A program made the translations under genes and the position numbers. Below are positions 43,639 through 52,537 of a DNA stretch of 64,000 nt, one piece after another. The stretch's first letter is position 1. Each line of letters starts with the position of its first letter. Origin of the DNA: Sphaerimonospora thailandensis (GTDB taxonomy: Bacteria > Actinomycetota > Actinomycetes > Streptosporangiales > Streptosporangiaceae); NCBI RefSeq assembly GCF_016863115.1, contig NZ_BOOG01000035.1, forward strand, positions 1 through 64,000, in the 5' to 3' direction. The notes beneath the pieces are model-generated. The model did not search any database and had not been told where the DNA came from. It saw only the letters and a program-made list of their open reading frames with translations.

Positions 43639-44108
43639 CCGGGACCGAGCGGGTCGAACCCGCGGGGCTGGGCTTCATCGCCGGCTACCGGAACCGGACC
43701 TTCGCCGCGGCGATCGGGCCCGGCGGCGACGACGTGGTGCTGTTCAGCGAATCGGCGGAGGACGGCTTCACCCGCGCCGGGAGTTACTGGCGGCTGCGGG
43801 TGCAGCGGGCCGATCTGGAGTCGCTGACCCTGCTGCGCACGGTCGGCGCGTTCGGCGGCGAGCCGTGCCTGGTGCTCGACGAGGACGACGGCGACGGTGA
43901 GGGCGAGGAGGGCGGCCTGCACATCGCCTACCTCGGGCACAGCGGCACCCGGGCCGAGAACCTCGGCTACTGGCTCATCGACCACGGGGCCTACGAGGTC
44001 GTGGTGCCGCGCGAGGAGGTCCAGGCGATCCGCGTCGAACGCGTACCCGTGCCGACGACGCCGGCGAGCGGCGATCAGGAACTGGGTGACGAGCCCAGCG
44101 ATCGGTAG
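43635..44108 (+). CDS. Hypothetical protein
   Basis: A 157-aa acidic, beta-rich protein (GFIAGYRNRTFAAAIGPGGD, SYWRLRVQRADLESL) with an Asp/Glu-rich loop EDDGDGEGEEG. No known domain. It is coupled to the preceding unknown gene (ATGA), so the two probably act together. Its end overlaps the carboxyltransferase gene by 34 bp on the other strand. Confidence 0.7.
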   Translation: MTGTERVEPAGLGFIAGYRNRTFAAAIGPGGDDVVLFSESAEDGFTRAGSYWRLRVQRADLESLTLLRTVGAFGGEPCLVLDEDDGDGEGEEGGLHIAYLGHSGTRAENLGYWLIDHGAYEVVVPREEVQAIRVERVPVPTTPASGDQELGDEPSDR

Positions 44109-45610
44109 CGGGCGAACCGGGCGGCGACGCGTTCCCGCGCCGGCTGCCCGAGCAGACCGATGATCTCGTATTCGAGCGTCCTGGCCACCCGGCGGCAGAA
44201 CTCCTCCGGCTCGACGGCCGCGTCCGGGCATTCCGGAACGATCCGGTCGACGATGCCGTCTCGCCTGAGGTCGGCCGCCCGCACGCCCTGGGCCGCGGCG
44301 ATCCGCGGGGCGAAGTCCGTGGTCCGATGCATGATCGCCGAGGCGCCCTCGGGCGGGAGCGGGGACAGCCAGCCGTGCTGCGCGCAGACGACCCGGTCGG
44401 CGGGCAGCAGGGCCAGGGCGGCGCCGCCCGCGCCCTCCCCGAGCAGGAGGCAGACCGTGGGCGCTTCGAGCATGACCAGGTCGGCCAGCGAGCGGGCGAT
44501 CTCGGCGGCCAGGCCCCCCTCCTCGGCCGCCTTCGACAGCGCCGCACCCGGCGTGTCGATGACCGTCACCAGCGGGAGGCCCAACTCGGCGGCCAGGCGC
44601 ATGCCGCGCCGGGCGACCCGCAGCCCGGCCGGGCCGAGCGGGCCCGCCACGCGCTGGCGCCCCCAGTCCTGGCCGAGCACGACGGCCGGAGCCGTACCGA
44701 ACCGGGCGAGCGCGAGCAGCAGGCCGGGGTCCTCCTCGCCGGTCCCGGTGCCGTGCAGCGGGGTGACGTCGTGGGCGGCGAGCTTGAGCAGGGCCCGCAC
44801 CCCGGGCCGGTCGTCGCGGCGCGACCGGGTGATCGCCTCCCAGGCCGGCACGTCGGCGTCCGCCTCCTCCGGCTCCGGGCCCCGATCCAGCTCGCTTGTG
44901 GGCGCGCACAGCACGGCGAGCGCCCGGATGGCCACCTCGCGGGCGTCCTCCGCCGACACCACCGCGTCCACGAGGCCGTTGGCGAACAGGTTCTCCGCGA
45001 CCTGCACGCCCTCGGGGAACGGGTACCCGTACAGCGCCTCGAACACCCGAGGCCCGAGGAAGCCGATCAGCGCGCCGGGTTCGGCCGCCGTGACGTGGCC
45101 GAGCGAGCCCCACGAGGCGAACACCCCGCCGGTGGTCGGGTGGCGCAGATACACGACGTACGGCAGGCCGGCGGCGCGGTGGGCGGCCACCGCGGCGGTG
45201 ATCTTCACCATCTGGGCGAAGGCCAGCGCGCCCTCCTGCATGCGGGTGCCGCCGCTGGCCGGCGCGGCCAGCAGCGGCAGCCGTTCGGCGGTGGCCCGCT
45301 CGACGGCCCTGACCAGCCGTTCGGCCGCCACCACCCCGATCGAGCCGGCCAGGAAGGAGAACTCGCAGGCCACGATCGCGACCCGGCGGCCGTCCAGCGT
45401 CCCCTCCCCGGTGATCACCGATTCGTCGTAACCGGTCCTGTCCCGGGCCGCCGCCAGTTCCTTCGCGTACGGCGAGCCGGGGGCGGCCCGGTCCACGGGC
45501 GGCTCGTCCCACGACTGCCACGAACCGGCGTCGAGGACCCGGGAGATCAGGGTGCGGGCATCCGGCCGATTCCCCCTTTCCGTACGGTTCATCCTCTCTG
45601 GCCGATTCAC
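44075..45610 (-). CDS. Fused acyl-CoA carboxylase carboxyltransferase (beta-alpha)
   Basis: A 511-aa two-domain crotonase-fold protein. The N-half has the AccD-like PASGGTRMQEGALAF and PYVVYLRHPTTGGVFASWGS; the C-half has the AccA-like VTVIDTPGAALSKAAEEGG and LLGEGAGGAALALLPA. The Cys4 zinc finger of AccD is absent. It should transfer a carboxyl group between biotin and an acyl-CoA, but no biotin carboxylase or carrier gene is nearby. It is coupled (ATGA) to a CaiB-type CoA-transferase, which suggests processing of a specific dicarboxylic or acyl-CoA, possibly decarboxylation. Confidence 0.85.
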   Translation of the reverse strand: MNRPERMNRTERGNRPDARTLISRVLDAGSWQSWDEPPVDRAAPGSPYAKELAAARDRTGYDESVITGEGTLDGRRVAIVACEFSFLAGSIGVVAAERLVRAVERATAERLPLLAAPASGGTRMQEGALAFAQMVKITAAVAAHRAAGLPYVVYLRHPTTGGVFASWGSLGHVTAAEPGALIGFLGPRVFEALYGYPFPEGVQVAENLFANGLVDAVVSAEDAREVAIRALAVLCAPTSELDRGPEPEEADADVPAWEAITRSRRDDRPGVRALLKLAAHDVTPLHGTGTGEEDPGLLLALARFGTAPAVVLGQDWGRQRVAGPLGPAGLRVARRGMRLAAELGLPLVTVIDTPGAALSKAAEEGGLAAEIARSLADLVMLEAPTVCLLLGEGAGGAALALLPADRVVCAQHGWLSPLPPEGASAIMHRTTDFAPRIAAAQGVRAADLRRDGIVDRIVPECPDAAVEPEEFCRRVARTLEYEIIGLLGQPARERVAARFARYRSLGSSPSS

Positions 45611-46854
45611 TCCCTGCGACCTTCCTCCGTCTGCTCCCGCTCGCGCAGCCAGTCGAGCACGGCGTCGTTGTCCTGACCCAGGGCGGGAGGCGGCGTGTGA
45701 CGATGCGGGTCCTCGCCATTGGACCCTTCCGGGGTCTCGAAGCCGTCCGGGGTCTCGAAGCCGTCCGGGGTCTCGAAGCCGTCCGGGGTCTCGAAGCGCA
45801 GCGGCGGGCCGGGAAGCTCGATCGGGCCGAGGACCGGATGGTCGACGGTCACCAGCAGGCCCTGGGAACGCACCTGGTCCCAGGCGTACACCTCGTCGAT
45901 CGACCGGATCGCGCCCGCCGGCACGCCCAGCTCGCCGAGTGCGGCCAGCCAGTGCGCCCGGCCGTGCACCGCCAGCGCCTTCTCCATGTCCGCGATCAAC
46001 TCGTCCCGATACGCGAACCGATCCCGATTCGTCGTATATTTCGTGATTTCAGGGTCGATGTCCAACAGCGTGGCCACCTTGCGCCACTGACCCTCGTTGG
46101 CCACCGCGATCTGGATCATCCCGTCGGCGCAGCGGAAGGCTCCGTACGGGGCGATCGACGCGTGATGGTTGCCACCCGCCCCGGGCACCCTGCCGCCGAC
46201 CGTCCAGGCCGTGCCGTGATAGGAGTGCACCCCGACCACGGAGGCGAGCAGCGACGTCCGCACGACCCTGCCCCGTCCCGTCCGCTCGCGCTCGTACAAC
46301 GCGGCGACCACGCCGTAGGCGCCGTGAATGCCGGCCAGCAGGTCGGCGATCGAGGCGCCCACCCGGTACGGCTCGTCCCGCGACGGCCCGGTCAGCGACA
46401 TCAGGCCCGCCTCCCCCTGGGCGATCTGGTCGTACCCCGGCCGGCCGCCCTCCGGACCGTCATGACCGAAACCCGTGATCGACAAAATCACCAGGCGCGG
46501 GTTCAGCTCGTGCAGCCGCCCGAACGACAGACCCAGGCGGTCCAGCACCCCCGTACGGAAGTTCTCGATCAGCACATCGCTCTGCCGGACCAGCCGCTCG
46601 ATCAGCTCACGGCCCTCATCGGACTTCATGTCGACCGTGATGGACCGCTTGTTACGGTTGGCCGCAAGGAAATAGGTGGAAATTTCCTGATCGGGGCCGA
46701 CGAACGGCGGCCCCCACCCCCGCGACTCGTCCCCCGACGGATGCTCCACCTTGATCACATGGGCGCCCAGGTCCCCGAGCATCTGCGCCCCGTGCGGCCC
46801 GGCCAGCGCCCGGGAAAGATCCAGAACGACGATGCCGCTGAGGGGTCCCTGCAC
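45607..46854 (-). CDS. CaiB/BaiF family CoA-transferase
   Basis: A 415-aa class III CoA-transferase that moves CoA between carboxylic acids. Signatures: VVLDLSRALAGPHGAQMLGD, VIKVEHPSGDESRGWGPPF (catalytic Asp nearby), NRNKRSITVDMKSDEG and GFGHDGPEGGRPGYD. GTG 46854 has GGAGG 7 nt upstream. A four-fold FETPDG repeat in the C-terminal part is unusual. Coupled by ATGA to the fused carboxyltransferase. Confidence 0.9.
   Translation of the reverse strand: MQGPLSGIVVLDLSRALAGPHGAQMLGDLGAHVIKVEHPSGDESRGWGPPFVGPDQEISTYFLAANRNKRSITVDMKSDEGRELIERLVRQSDVLIENFRTGVLDRLGLSFGRLHELNPRLVILSITGFGHDGPEGGRPGYDQIAQGEAGLMSLTGPSRDEPYRVGASIADLLAGIHGAYGVVAALYERERTGRGRVVRTSLLASVVGVHSYHGTAWTVGGRVPGAGGNHHASIAPYGAFRCADGMIQIAVANEGQWRKVATLLDIDPEITKYTTNRDRFAYRDELIADMEKALAVHGRAHWLAALGELGVPAGAIRSIDEVYAWDQVRSQGLLVTVDHPVLGPIELPGPPLRFETPDGFETPDGFETPDGFETPEGSNGEDPHRHTPPPALGQDNDAVLDWLREREQTEEGRRE
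45728..45797. repeat. Four tandem 18-bp units in the CoA-transferase gene
   Basis: TCCGGGGTCTCGAAGCCG is repeated four times (the last copy diverges at its end), encoding FETPDG-type hexapeptides just after the catalytic domain. The copies are nearly identical, which indicates recent expansion. Confidence 0.95.
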
Positions 46855-47015
46855 GTTCAGCCTCCAGAGTGTCGTGCCACGGAGAGCCTGTTCCGGCCTC
46901 CATGTCACAGCCTGGCAGGTCGCCCGCGGTCTCGACAGCCCCGCGACGTGCCAAGGAGCCCCCAGCGTTTTTGGTCGGATGTGGACGCCCGCACCCCTTC
47001 CCTCAGGTCTCAGGC

Positions 47016-47171
47016 TCAGCGCCTGTGCCGCTGTTCCCGCCACTGGTCCACGAAATGGCGCAGCCGCTGCCGCGTGTGCGGGTCGCGGGTCATCGTCCTG
47101 GCCTTGTCACGGGTCTGGCGGCCCGACTGGCTGTTCAGGTAGTTCCTGATCCGCTCCATGATCGACGGCAT
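47016..47171 (-). CDS. Small basic hypothetical protein
   Basis: 51 residues, MPSIMERIRNYLNSQSGRQT followed by a strongly basic C-terminal helix rich in Arg/Gln (QRLRHFVDQWREQRHRR). GGGGGG lies about 9 nt upstream. Codon usage is like that of the neighbours. The charge suggests nucleic-acid or ribosome association. Function unknown. Confidence 0.6.
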   Translation of the reverse strand: MPSIMERIRNYLNSQSGRQTRDKARTMTRDPHTRQRLRHFVDQWREQRHRR

Positions 47172-47274
47172 CTGTCGTCACCCCCCGTACGCCGGACTGT
47201 TTACCGGCTTATCCGGATACGGTTACCCACCGTCGCCAAGGTCAATCACCCACGCGGCCTCTCGTGCCGATCGA

Positions 47275-47583
47275 TCAGGGGATCACATCGATGACGCGGC
47301 CCGTCAGCCACCGAGACAATGCGTCGGCGACCACATCGGGGACGGTCGGCGTGATGGTCTCGCAGTCCTCCCCGGACTCGTCCCGAAAGAGGATCTCGTA
47401 GGTCTCGTCTTCCCGTAGAGACACCCGTGCACGCCACTCGGCGTCGGCCTGGTCGGGTTGGACCGTCATGAACGTGTTGTCCACATGGTTCAGCTCGTTG
47501 ATCAACACGACGAGCGCCACATGCGAGGGATCGTCGACGTGGTAACCGTCCTGGGTCCTGGCACAGTAGTGCCGCGCGGCCAT
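47275..47583 (-). CDS. Hypothetical protein
   Basis: A 102-aa acidic soluble protein (ARTQDGYHVDDPSHVALVVL, DETYEILFRDESGEDCETIT). ATG 47583 has a GGGGGCGGAG ribosome site. It resembles small immunity- or sensor-like proteins in size and acidity, but I cannot assign a family. Confidence 0.6.
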   Translation of the reverse strand: MAARHYCARTQDGYHVDDPSHVALVVLINELNHVDNTFMTVQPDQADAEWRARVSLREDETYEILFRDESGEDCETITPTVPDVVADALSRWLTGRVIDVIP

Positions 47584-47736
47584 CTCCGCCCCCTTCTCGC
47601 CGACCGGCTGGAACCCCAAGCATGGCAGATATCGTCACCGTACGTAGCATCTTCATCACTATTCGCTCAACGGGATCACGACGAAACCGACCGTCGGCAC
47701 CGGTGACGCATCGCGGTTCCTCTGATCGAGGCGGCC

Positions 47737-49569
47737 TCAGATCGTGTCGACATCCGGGTAGGGGGGGCCGCCGGAGAGGCGGGCATATCCGGGGCCGCGG
47801 TCGAAGAACGGGGTGTCCTCGGGCGCGGCCGCGCGCAGTTCCGCCCGTAGCCGCTCGGTCGCCTCGGCGTCGATCCGCAGGTCGTCCCGCGGGCCTGACA
47901 GCACGACGCCGTAGTCGTCGCGGGCGCCCTGCACCGACACCTTGCCGTCGCGGACGTCGGCCGCGACCCGTTCGGCCGGGCGGTCGTACGGCGAGCCCCA
48001 GCCGCCGCCCCCGGTGGTGCGGATCCTGACGATCTCTCCGGCCCGCACCGGGAAGTCGTCGACCAGGCCCTCCATCTCCACCCCGTTGACGGTGACGACG
48101 AAGGGCCGCCCGGCGTGGCCGCCGTTCACGCCCCAGCAGGACAGGATCGACCGGTCCGCGATCGACATGTACGACGCGTCCCGCAGCATGTGGATGTGCT
48201 TGTCGTAGCCGAGGCCGCCGCGGAACTCCCCCGGCCCGCCGCTGTCGACGGCCAGCCCCAGCCGCTCGACCCGCATCGGCCAGCGGGCCTCGGCGAACTC
48301 GACCGGGATGTTCCGCGAGTCCGGCACGACGTGGATCGTGTCCTCACCATCGGCGTACCACCGGCCGCCGGAGCCGCCGCCGAGCACCTCGCGCATCAGG
48401 TACGGACCGTCGTCGGAGGTTCCGTACACGCCGGTGTAGCGGATGGTCTCCTGGTCGGCCGGCATCCGGCCGCCGGTCGCCTTGGCCAGCACCCCGGCCA
48501 GCACGCCCAGCAGCCTGAGGATGACGAACGTGCGGGCGTTGGTCGGCGCCGGGAAGATCGGCGTGAGCAGTGTGCCCTTCTCCGGGAAGACCATCGTGAT
48601 CAGCGGCACGACGCCCTCGTTGACGTCCAGCTCGGCCATCCGCTCGGGCGTGTCGGCGAGGTTGCGCAGGATCGGGGCGAGCCATTTCTTCAGGAAGACC
48701 CCGTCGGCGTAGTCGCCCGCGTGGTTGATCGGCCCCTTGGCCTGCGGCGAGGTGCCGGTGAAGTCGATGGTCAGCGGCGCTTGCGCGGAGTGGTCGACGG
48801 TCAGCGTGATCCGCTGGGTGTGCAGCCGCGGCTCGTCCACCCCGTCGTGCTCGGCGTAGTCCTCCCAGACGTGCACCCCCTCGGGGATCTTCGCCAGCAG
48901 CTCCCGGCGGAACGTCTCGGTGGTCTTGGAGATGATCGCGTCGAAGCAGCTCTCGACGGCCGCCCGGCCGTACCGGTCGAACAGCTCGCCGAGGCGGCGC
49001 GCCCCCATCAGGCAGGCCGAGCACTCCGCGTCGAGGTCGCCGGCGAGCGAGTCGGGCATCCGGGAGTTGCGCGTCATGATCGTCAGTGCGGCGCGGTTGG
49101 GCACGCCGCGGTCCCAGAGCTTGATCGGGGGGACCATGAGGCCCTCCTCGAAGGCGCTGCGGGCGTGCGAGGGCATCGATCCCGGTACGGCGCCGCCGAT
49201 GTCGTCGTGGTGGCCGAACGCCTGGACGAACGCCACGACCTGCCCGGCGTGGAACACCGGCACGGTGACGCACAGGTCGGGGAGGTGTCCGATGCCGCCC
49301 TCGGACAGGTAGACGTCGTTGTGGAAGAAGACGTCGCCCGGCCGCATCGTCTCGACCGGGAAGTCCCGCACGATCGGCTGCACCAGCGCCGAGTACGACC
49401 TGCCGGTCAGCTTGCGCAGCCGTACGTCATGGATGCCGGCCCGGAAGTCGTGCGCGTCGCGGATCATCGGCGACCTGGCGGTCCGCGCGATCGCGGTCTC
49501 CACCTCCGTCTCGACGGAGGCGAGCGTACCCTCGACGATCTCCACGAGGATCGGATCGACAATGCTCAA
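47737..49569 (-). CDS. hyuB: Hydantoinase B/oxoprolinase subunit
   Basis: A 610-aa subunit of an ATP-dependent hydantoinase, N-methylhydantoinase or related carboxylase/oxoprolinase. SPMIRDAHDFRAGIHDVRLR, PGDVFFHNDVYLSEGGIGHLP and the C-terminal GYDKHIHMLRDASYMSIADR are typical. The TTG at 49569 overlaps the hyuA stop (TTGA), and no good ATG exists, so coupling is assumed. Acts with HyuA to open or hydrolyse cyclic amides. Confidence 0.9.
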   Translation of the reverse strand: MSIVDPILVEIVEGTLASVETEVETAIARTARSPMIRDAHDFRAGIHDVRLRKLTGRSYSALVQPIVRDFPVETMRPGDVFFHNDVYLSEGGIGHLPDLCVTVPVFHAGQVVAFVQAFGHHDDIGGAVPGSMPSHARSAFEEGLMVPPIKLWDRGVPNRAALTIMTRNSRMPDSLAGDLDAECSACLMGARRLGELFDRYGRAAVESCFDAIISKTTETFRRELLAKIPEGVHVWEDYAEHDGVDEPRLHTQRITLTVDHSAQAPLTIDFTGTSPQAKGPINHAGDYADGVFLKKWLAPILRNLADTPERMAELDVNEGVVPLITMVFPEKGTLLTPIFPAPTNARTFVILRLLGVLAGVLAKATGGRMPADQETIRYTGVYGTSDDGPYLMREVLGGGSGGRWYADGEDTIHVVPDSRNIPVEFAEARWPMRVERLGLAVDSGGPGEFRGGLGYDKHIHMLRDASYMSIADRSILSCWGVNGGHAGRPFVVTVNGVEMEGLVDDFPVRAGEIVRIRTTGGGGWGSPYDRPAERVAADVRDGKVSVQGARDDYGVVLSGPRDDLRIDAEATERLRAELRAAAPEDTPFFDRGPGYARLSGGPPYPDVDTI

Positions 49570-51629
49570 CGGTCGCTCACCACCAGCAGGTTTCCGTAGT
49601 CGTCCATGGTCGCCGTGAAACCGGGATGCACCGGGAGGGTCGAGCCGTACTCCTCGATGACCGCGGGGCCGCGCACCACGGCGCCGGCGCCGAGGCCGGT
49701 GCGGCGGTAGACGACCGTGCGGCCCCACTGCTCGTAGTACACGTCGCGGGTGCACACCGGGCTGGGTTCGTCCTCCTGGCGCGGCAGCCGGGCTATCGCG
49801 GGACGGGTGATCGGGCCGATGCCGGACACCCGGAGGTTGACCCATTCGACGGCGTGCCGGGGGTCGTCGCGGTAGCCGTACCCGTAGAGCCGCTCGTGCT
49901 CGGCATGGAACCGCTCGGTGACCGCGGCGGCCCACGCCTCGTCCACCGGGCCGTCGGGGGCGGCCACCCTGACCTCGTACGCCTGGCCGAAGTACCGCAG
50001 ATCGGCGCTGCGCGCGTACACGTGGTCGGCGAAGCCCTCACGGTCGAGCGCGGCGGCGGCCTCGGCCTCCAGCTCGGTGAAGATCTCCCCCACGGCCTCG
50101 GGCGAGGGGTCGCGCGACACGTGCGTACGGACATAGTCGTTCTTGACGTCGACCGTGAGCAGGCCGAACGCCGAGACGTTGCCCGGGTCGGGCGGGACGA
50201 TCGCGGCGCGCAGGCCCAGGATGTCGATCAGTGAGCAGGCCAGCAGCGGCCCGGACCCGCCGAAGGCGACCATCGGGAAGTCCCGCACGTCGAGGCCGCG
50301 CTTGATGGTTATCTGGCGGATGGCGTTCGACTGGTTGAACGCGCTGATCTCCAGGATGCCGGTGGCGCAGCGCTCGGGGGTCAGGCCGAGCTTTCCCGCC
50401 AGCGCCTCGATTCCGGCGCGCGCGGCCGCGACATCGAGGGGGATCTCGCCGCCGAGCAGGTGCGGGGGCACCCGGCCGAGGTAGACGTGGGCGTCGGTGA
50501 CGGTGACCTCGGTGCCGCCCTTGCCGTAGCAGATCGGGCCGGGGTCCGCGCCGGCCGATCTCGGCCCGACCTTGAGCGTCCCCTCGGGTGAGATCCACGC
50601 GATCGAACCGCCGCCGGCCCCGACCGTCACAATGTCGATCATGGGGATCTTGCACGGGTAGCGGCCGATCGTGCCCTCGGTGGTCAGGGACGGCTCGCCG
50701 TCGACGATCACGGCGACGTCGGTGGAGGTGCCGCCGCCGTCGAGCGTGATGGCCCCGGAATGACCGCCCACGCCGGCGATCAGCGCCGCGCCGAGGGCGC
50801 CGGCCGCCGGGCCGGACAGGACCGTGGTGATCGGCTGGTGCACGACCTCGGACGCCGACAGGATCCCGCCGTTGCTCTTCATGACCGAGAACCCGCGGCC
50901 GAGCCGCTGCGACAGGTTGGCGATGTACCGCCGCATGATCGGTTTCACGGCGGCGTCGACCAGCGTGGTGACCGAGCGCTCGTACTCCCGGTACTCCCGC
51001 AGGACGTCGCTCGACAGCGACACGACGGCGTCGGGGTGCTCCCGCGTCAGGACCTCGCGCATCCGCCGCTCGTGCTCGGGGTTCGCGTAGGAATGCAGGA
51101 AGCACACCCCGATCGCGGTCACGCCGTTGTCCCTGAACCACCGGGCCACCTCGACGGCCTGCGTCTCGTCGAACGGCCGGACCTCCCGGCCGAGGTGGTC
51201 GACGCGCCCGCCGACGGCCTTCACGCGGTGCGCCGGGACGATCCTCGGTGGTTTCACCCAGAAGTAGGAGTTGCCGTACCCGTCCGGCACGCTCTGCCTG
51301 GCGATCTCCAGGATGAGCTCGAAGCCCTCGGTGGTGACGAACCCGAGATCGGCGGTGCCGCGGTCCTCCAGGAGCTGGTTGGTGGCGACGGTCGTGCCGT
51401 GCACGATCGCGACTGTGTTGAACACCCGGGGCGCACCGAGGTCCACGTCGCCGCCGGTGCCGTCATGGGCCTCCAGCACCTTGTGCACGGCCGCCATGAA
51501 CCCGTCGGCGGGATTGGCAGGAGTCGATGGGGTCTTGGTCGTGATGATCTGACCGGTCTCCTCGTCGACGAGGACCACGTCGGTGAACGTGCCTCCGGTG
51601 TCGACCCCGATGCGGACGCTGCTGGGCAT
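49566..51629 (-). CDS. hyuA: Hydantoinase A/oxoprolinase subunit
   Basis: A 687-aa ATPase subunit of the hydantoinase/oxoprolinase family. The N-terminal actin-like nucleotide motif is VDTGGTFTDVVLVDEETGQ; further landmarks are MKSNGGILSASE, LSGPAAGALGAALIAG and GGGTSTDVAVIVDGEPSLT. It works with HyuB in ATP-driven hydrolysis of hydantoins, 5-oxoproline or similar lactams. Downstream of a CoxG-like gene on the same strand, 92 bp away. Confidence 0.92.
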   Translation of the reverse strand: MPSSVRIGVDTGGTFTDVVLVDEETGQIITTKTPSTPANPADGFMAAVHKVLEAHDGTGGDVDLGAPRVFNTVAIVHGTTVATNQLLEDRGTADLGFVTTEGFELILEIARQSVPDGYGNSYFWVKPPRIVPAHRVKAVGGRVDHLGREVRPFDETQAVEVARWFRDNGVTAIGVCFLHSYANPEHERRMREVLTREHPDAVVSLSSDVLREYREYERSVTTLVDAAVKPIMRRYIANLSQRLGRGFSVMKSNGGILSASEVVHQPITTVLSGPAAGALGAALIAGVGGHSGAITLDGGGTSTDVAVIVDGEPSLTTEGTIGRYPCKIPMIDIVTVGAGGGSIAWISPEGTLKVGPRSAGADPGPICYGKGGTEVTVTDAHVYLGRVPPHLLGGEIPLDVAAARAGIEALAGKLGLTPERCATGILEISAFNQSNAIRQITIKRGLDVRDFPMVAFGGSGPLLACSLIDILGLRAAIVPPDPGNVSAFGLLTVDVKNDYVRTHVSRDPSPEAVGEIFTELEAEAAAALDREGFADHVYARSADLRYFGQAYEVRVAAPDGPVDEAWAAAVTERFHAEHERLYGYGYRDDPRHAVEWVNLRVSGIGPITRPAIARLPRQEDEPSPVCTRDVYYEQWGRTVVYRRTGLGAGAVVRGPAVIEEYGSTLPVHPGFTATMDDYGNLLVVSDR

Positions 51630-51721
51630 GCTCAGTGTCTACCTGTCCGGACCGATCCGCAGAACCGGCGCACTCTGCCGAATAATCGCCATCTCGTCGT
51701 CACACCCTGCCACCGGATCCG

Positions 51722-52384
51722 CTACCCGCGCCGCTGCCGGCCGAGCAGCCAGCCGATGACGGCGCTGCCGAGCGCGATCCCGGCGCCCATGCCGAACGCG
51801 GTGAGCACCGGCCACGCCGGGCCGCCCGTACGCGCCGTGCGGGGGGCGGCGGGCCGGGTGAAGACCTCCGGGCTCCCACCTGCGGCGGCCGACGCCGTTT
51901 CGGATTCGGCGGCGGACTCAGGTGCGGACTTGGCGGCCTGCCCGGACAGGAGGTGACGCTCGACGGCGGAGAAGAACTCTCCGGCGGTGCGCTTGGCCAC
52001 CGAACCGAGCATGCGCTGGCCCACGCCGCCGATCATGCCGCCGACCACGGCCTCCGCCTCGTAGTCGACGCGGGTGCCGCCCTCGGCTTCGCTGAGCCGT
52101 ACCCGAACCGTGGCCTCGACGGTGCCCGGCGCGCCCTGGCCGCGGGCGCGCAGCACGAACCGCTCCGGCTCCTCCGGTTCTGCGAGGGCCACCTCCCCCT
52201 GGTAGACGCCCTTGAACGAGGCGACGCCCGCCGTCACCGTCATCTTGTAGACGTCCTCGCCCATCGCCTCCAGCCGCTCGCAGCCGGGGATCGTCCGTGC
52301 CAGGACGCCGGGGTCCTGGAGGGCGTCCCAGACCCGCTTGCGCTCCACTCCGAGCAGTGCACTGCCCACGACCTTCATGGCCAC
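51722..52384 (-). CDS. CoxG-like SRPBCC protein
   Basis: A 220-aa protein. The first 150 residues form a SRPBCC domain (MKVVGSALLGVERKRVWDAL, GEDVYKMTVTAGVASFKGVY) like carbon monoxide dehydrogenase subunit G. A polar linker and one C-terminal membrane helix (FGMGAGIALGSAVIGWLLG) follow. CoxG proteins attach molybdenum hydroxylases to the membrane. It precedes hyuA-hyuB and lies within 4 kb of a molybdenum hydroxylase operon, so it may tether that enzyme. Confidence 0.85.
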   Translation of the reverse strand: MAMKVVGSALLGVERKRVWDALQDPGVLARTIPGCERLEAMGEDVYKMTVTAGVASFKGVYQGEVALAEPEEPERFVLRARGQGAPGTVEATVRVRLSEAEGGTRVDYEAEAVVGGMIGGVGQRMLGSVAKRTAGEFFSAVERHLLSGQAAKSAPESAAESETASAAAGGSPEVFTRPAAPRTARTGGPAWPVLTAFGMGAGIALGSAVIGWLLGRQRRG

Positions 52385-52537
52385 CTCCGATGCCGAGCAC
52401 CTTAGACACTCACCGACATCGGCGAGAACGGCAACATCTGCTTACACGGCGGTTTTGGCCTCGTCAGGTCTCTTTCGGGGATGACGAGGATGCCCGGATG
52501 ATCCGCTTGAGCCAAATTTGGGACAAGATGGCCGGTT

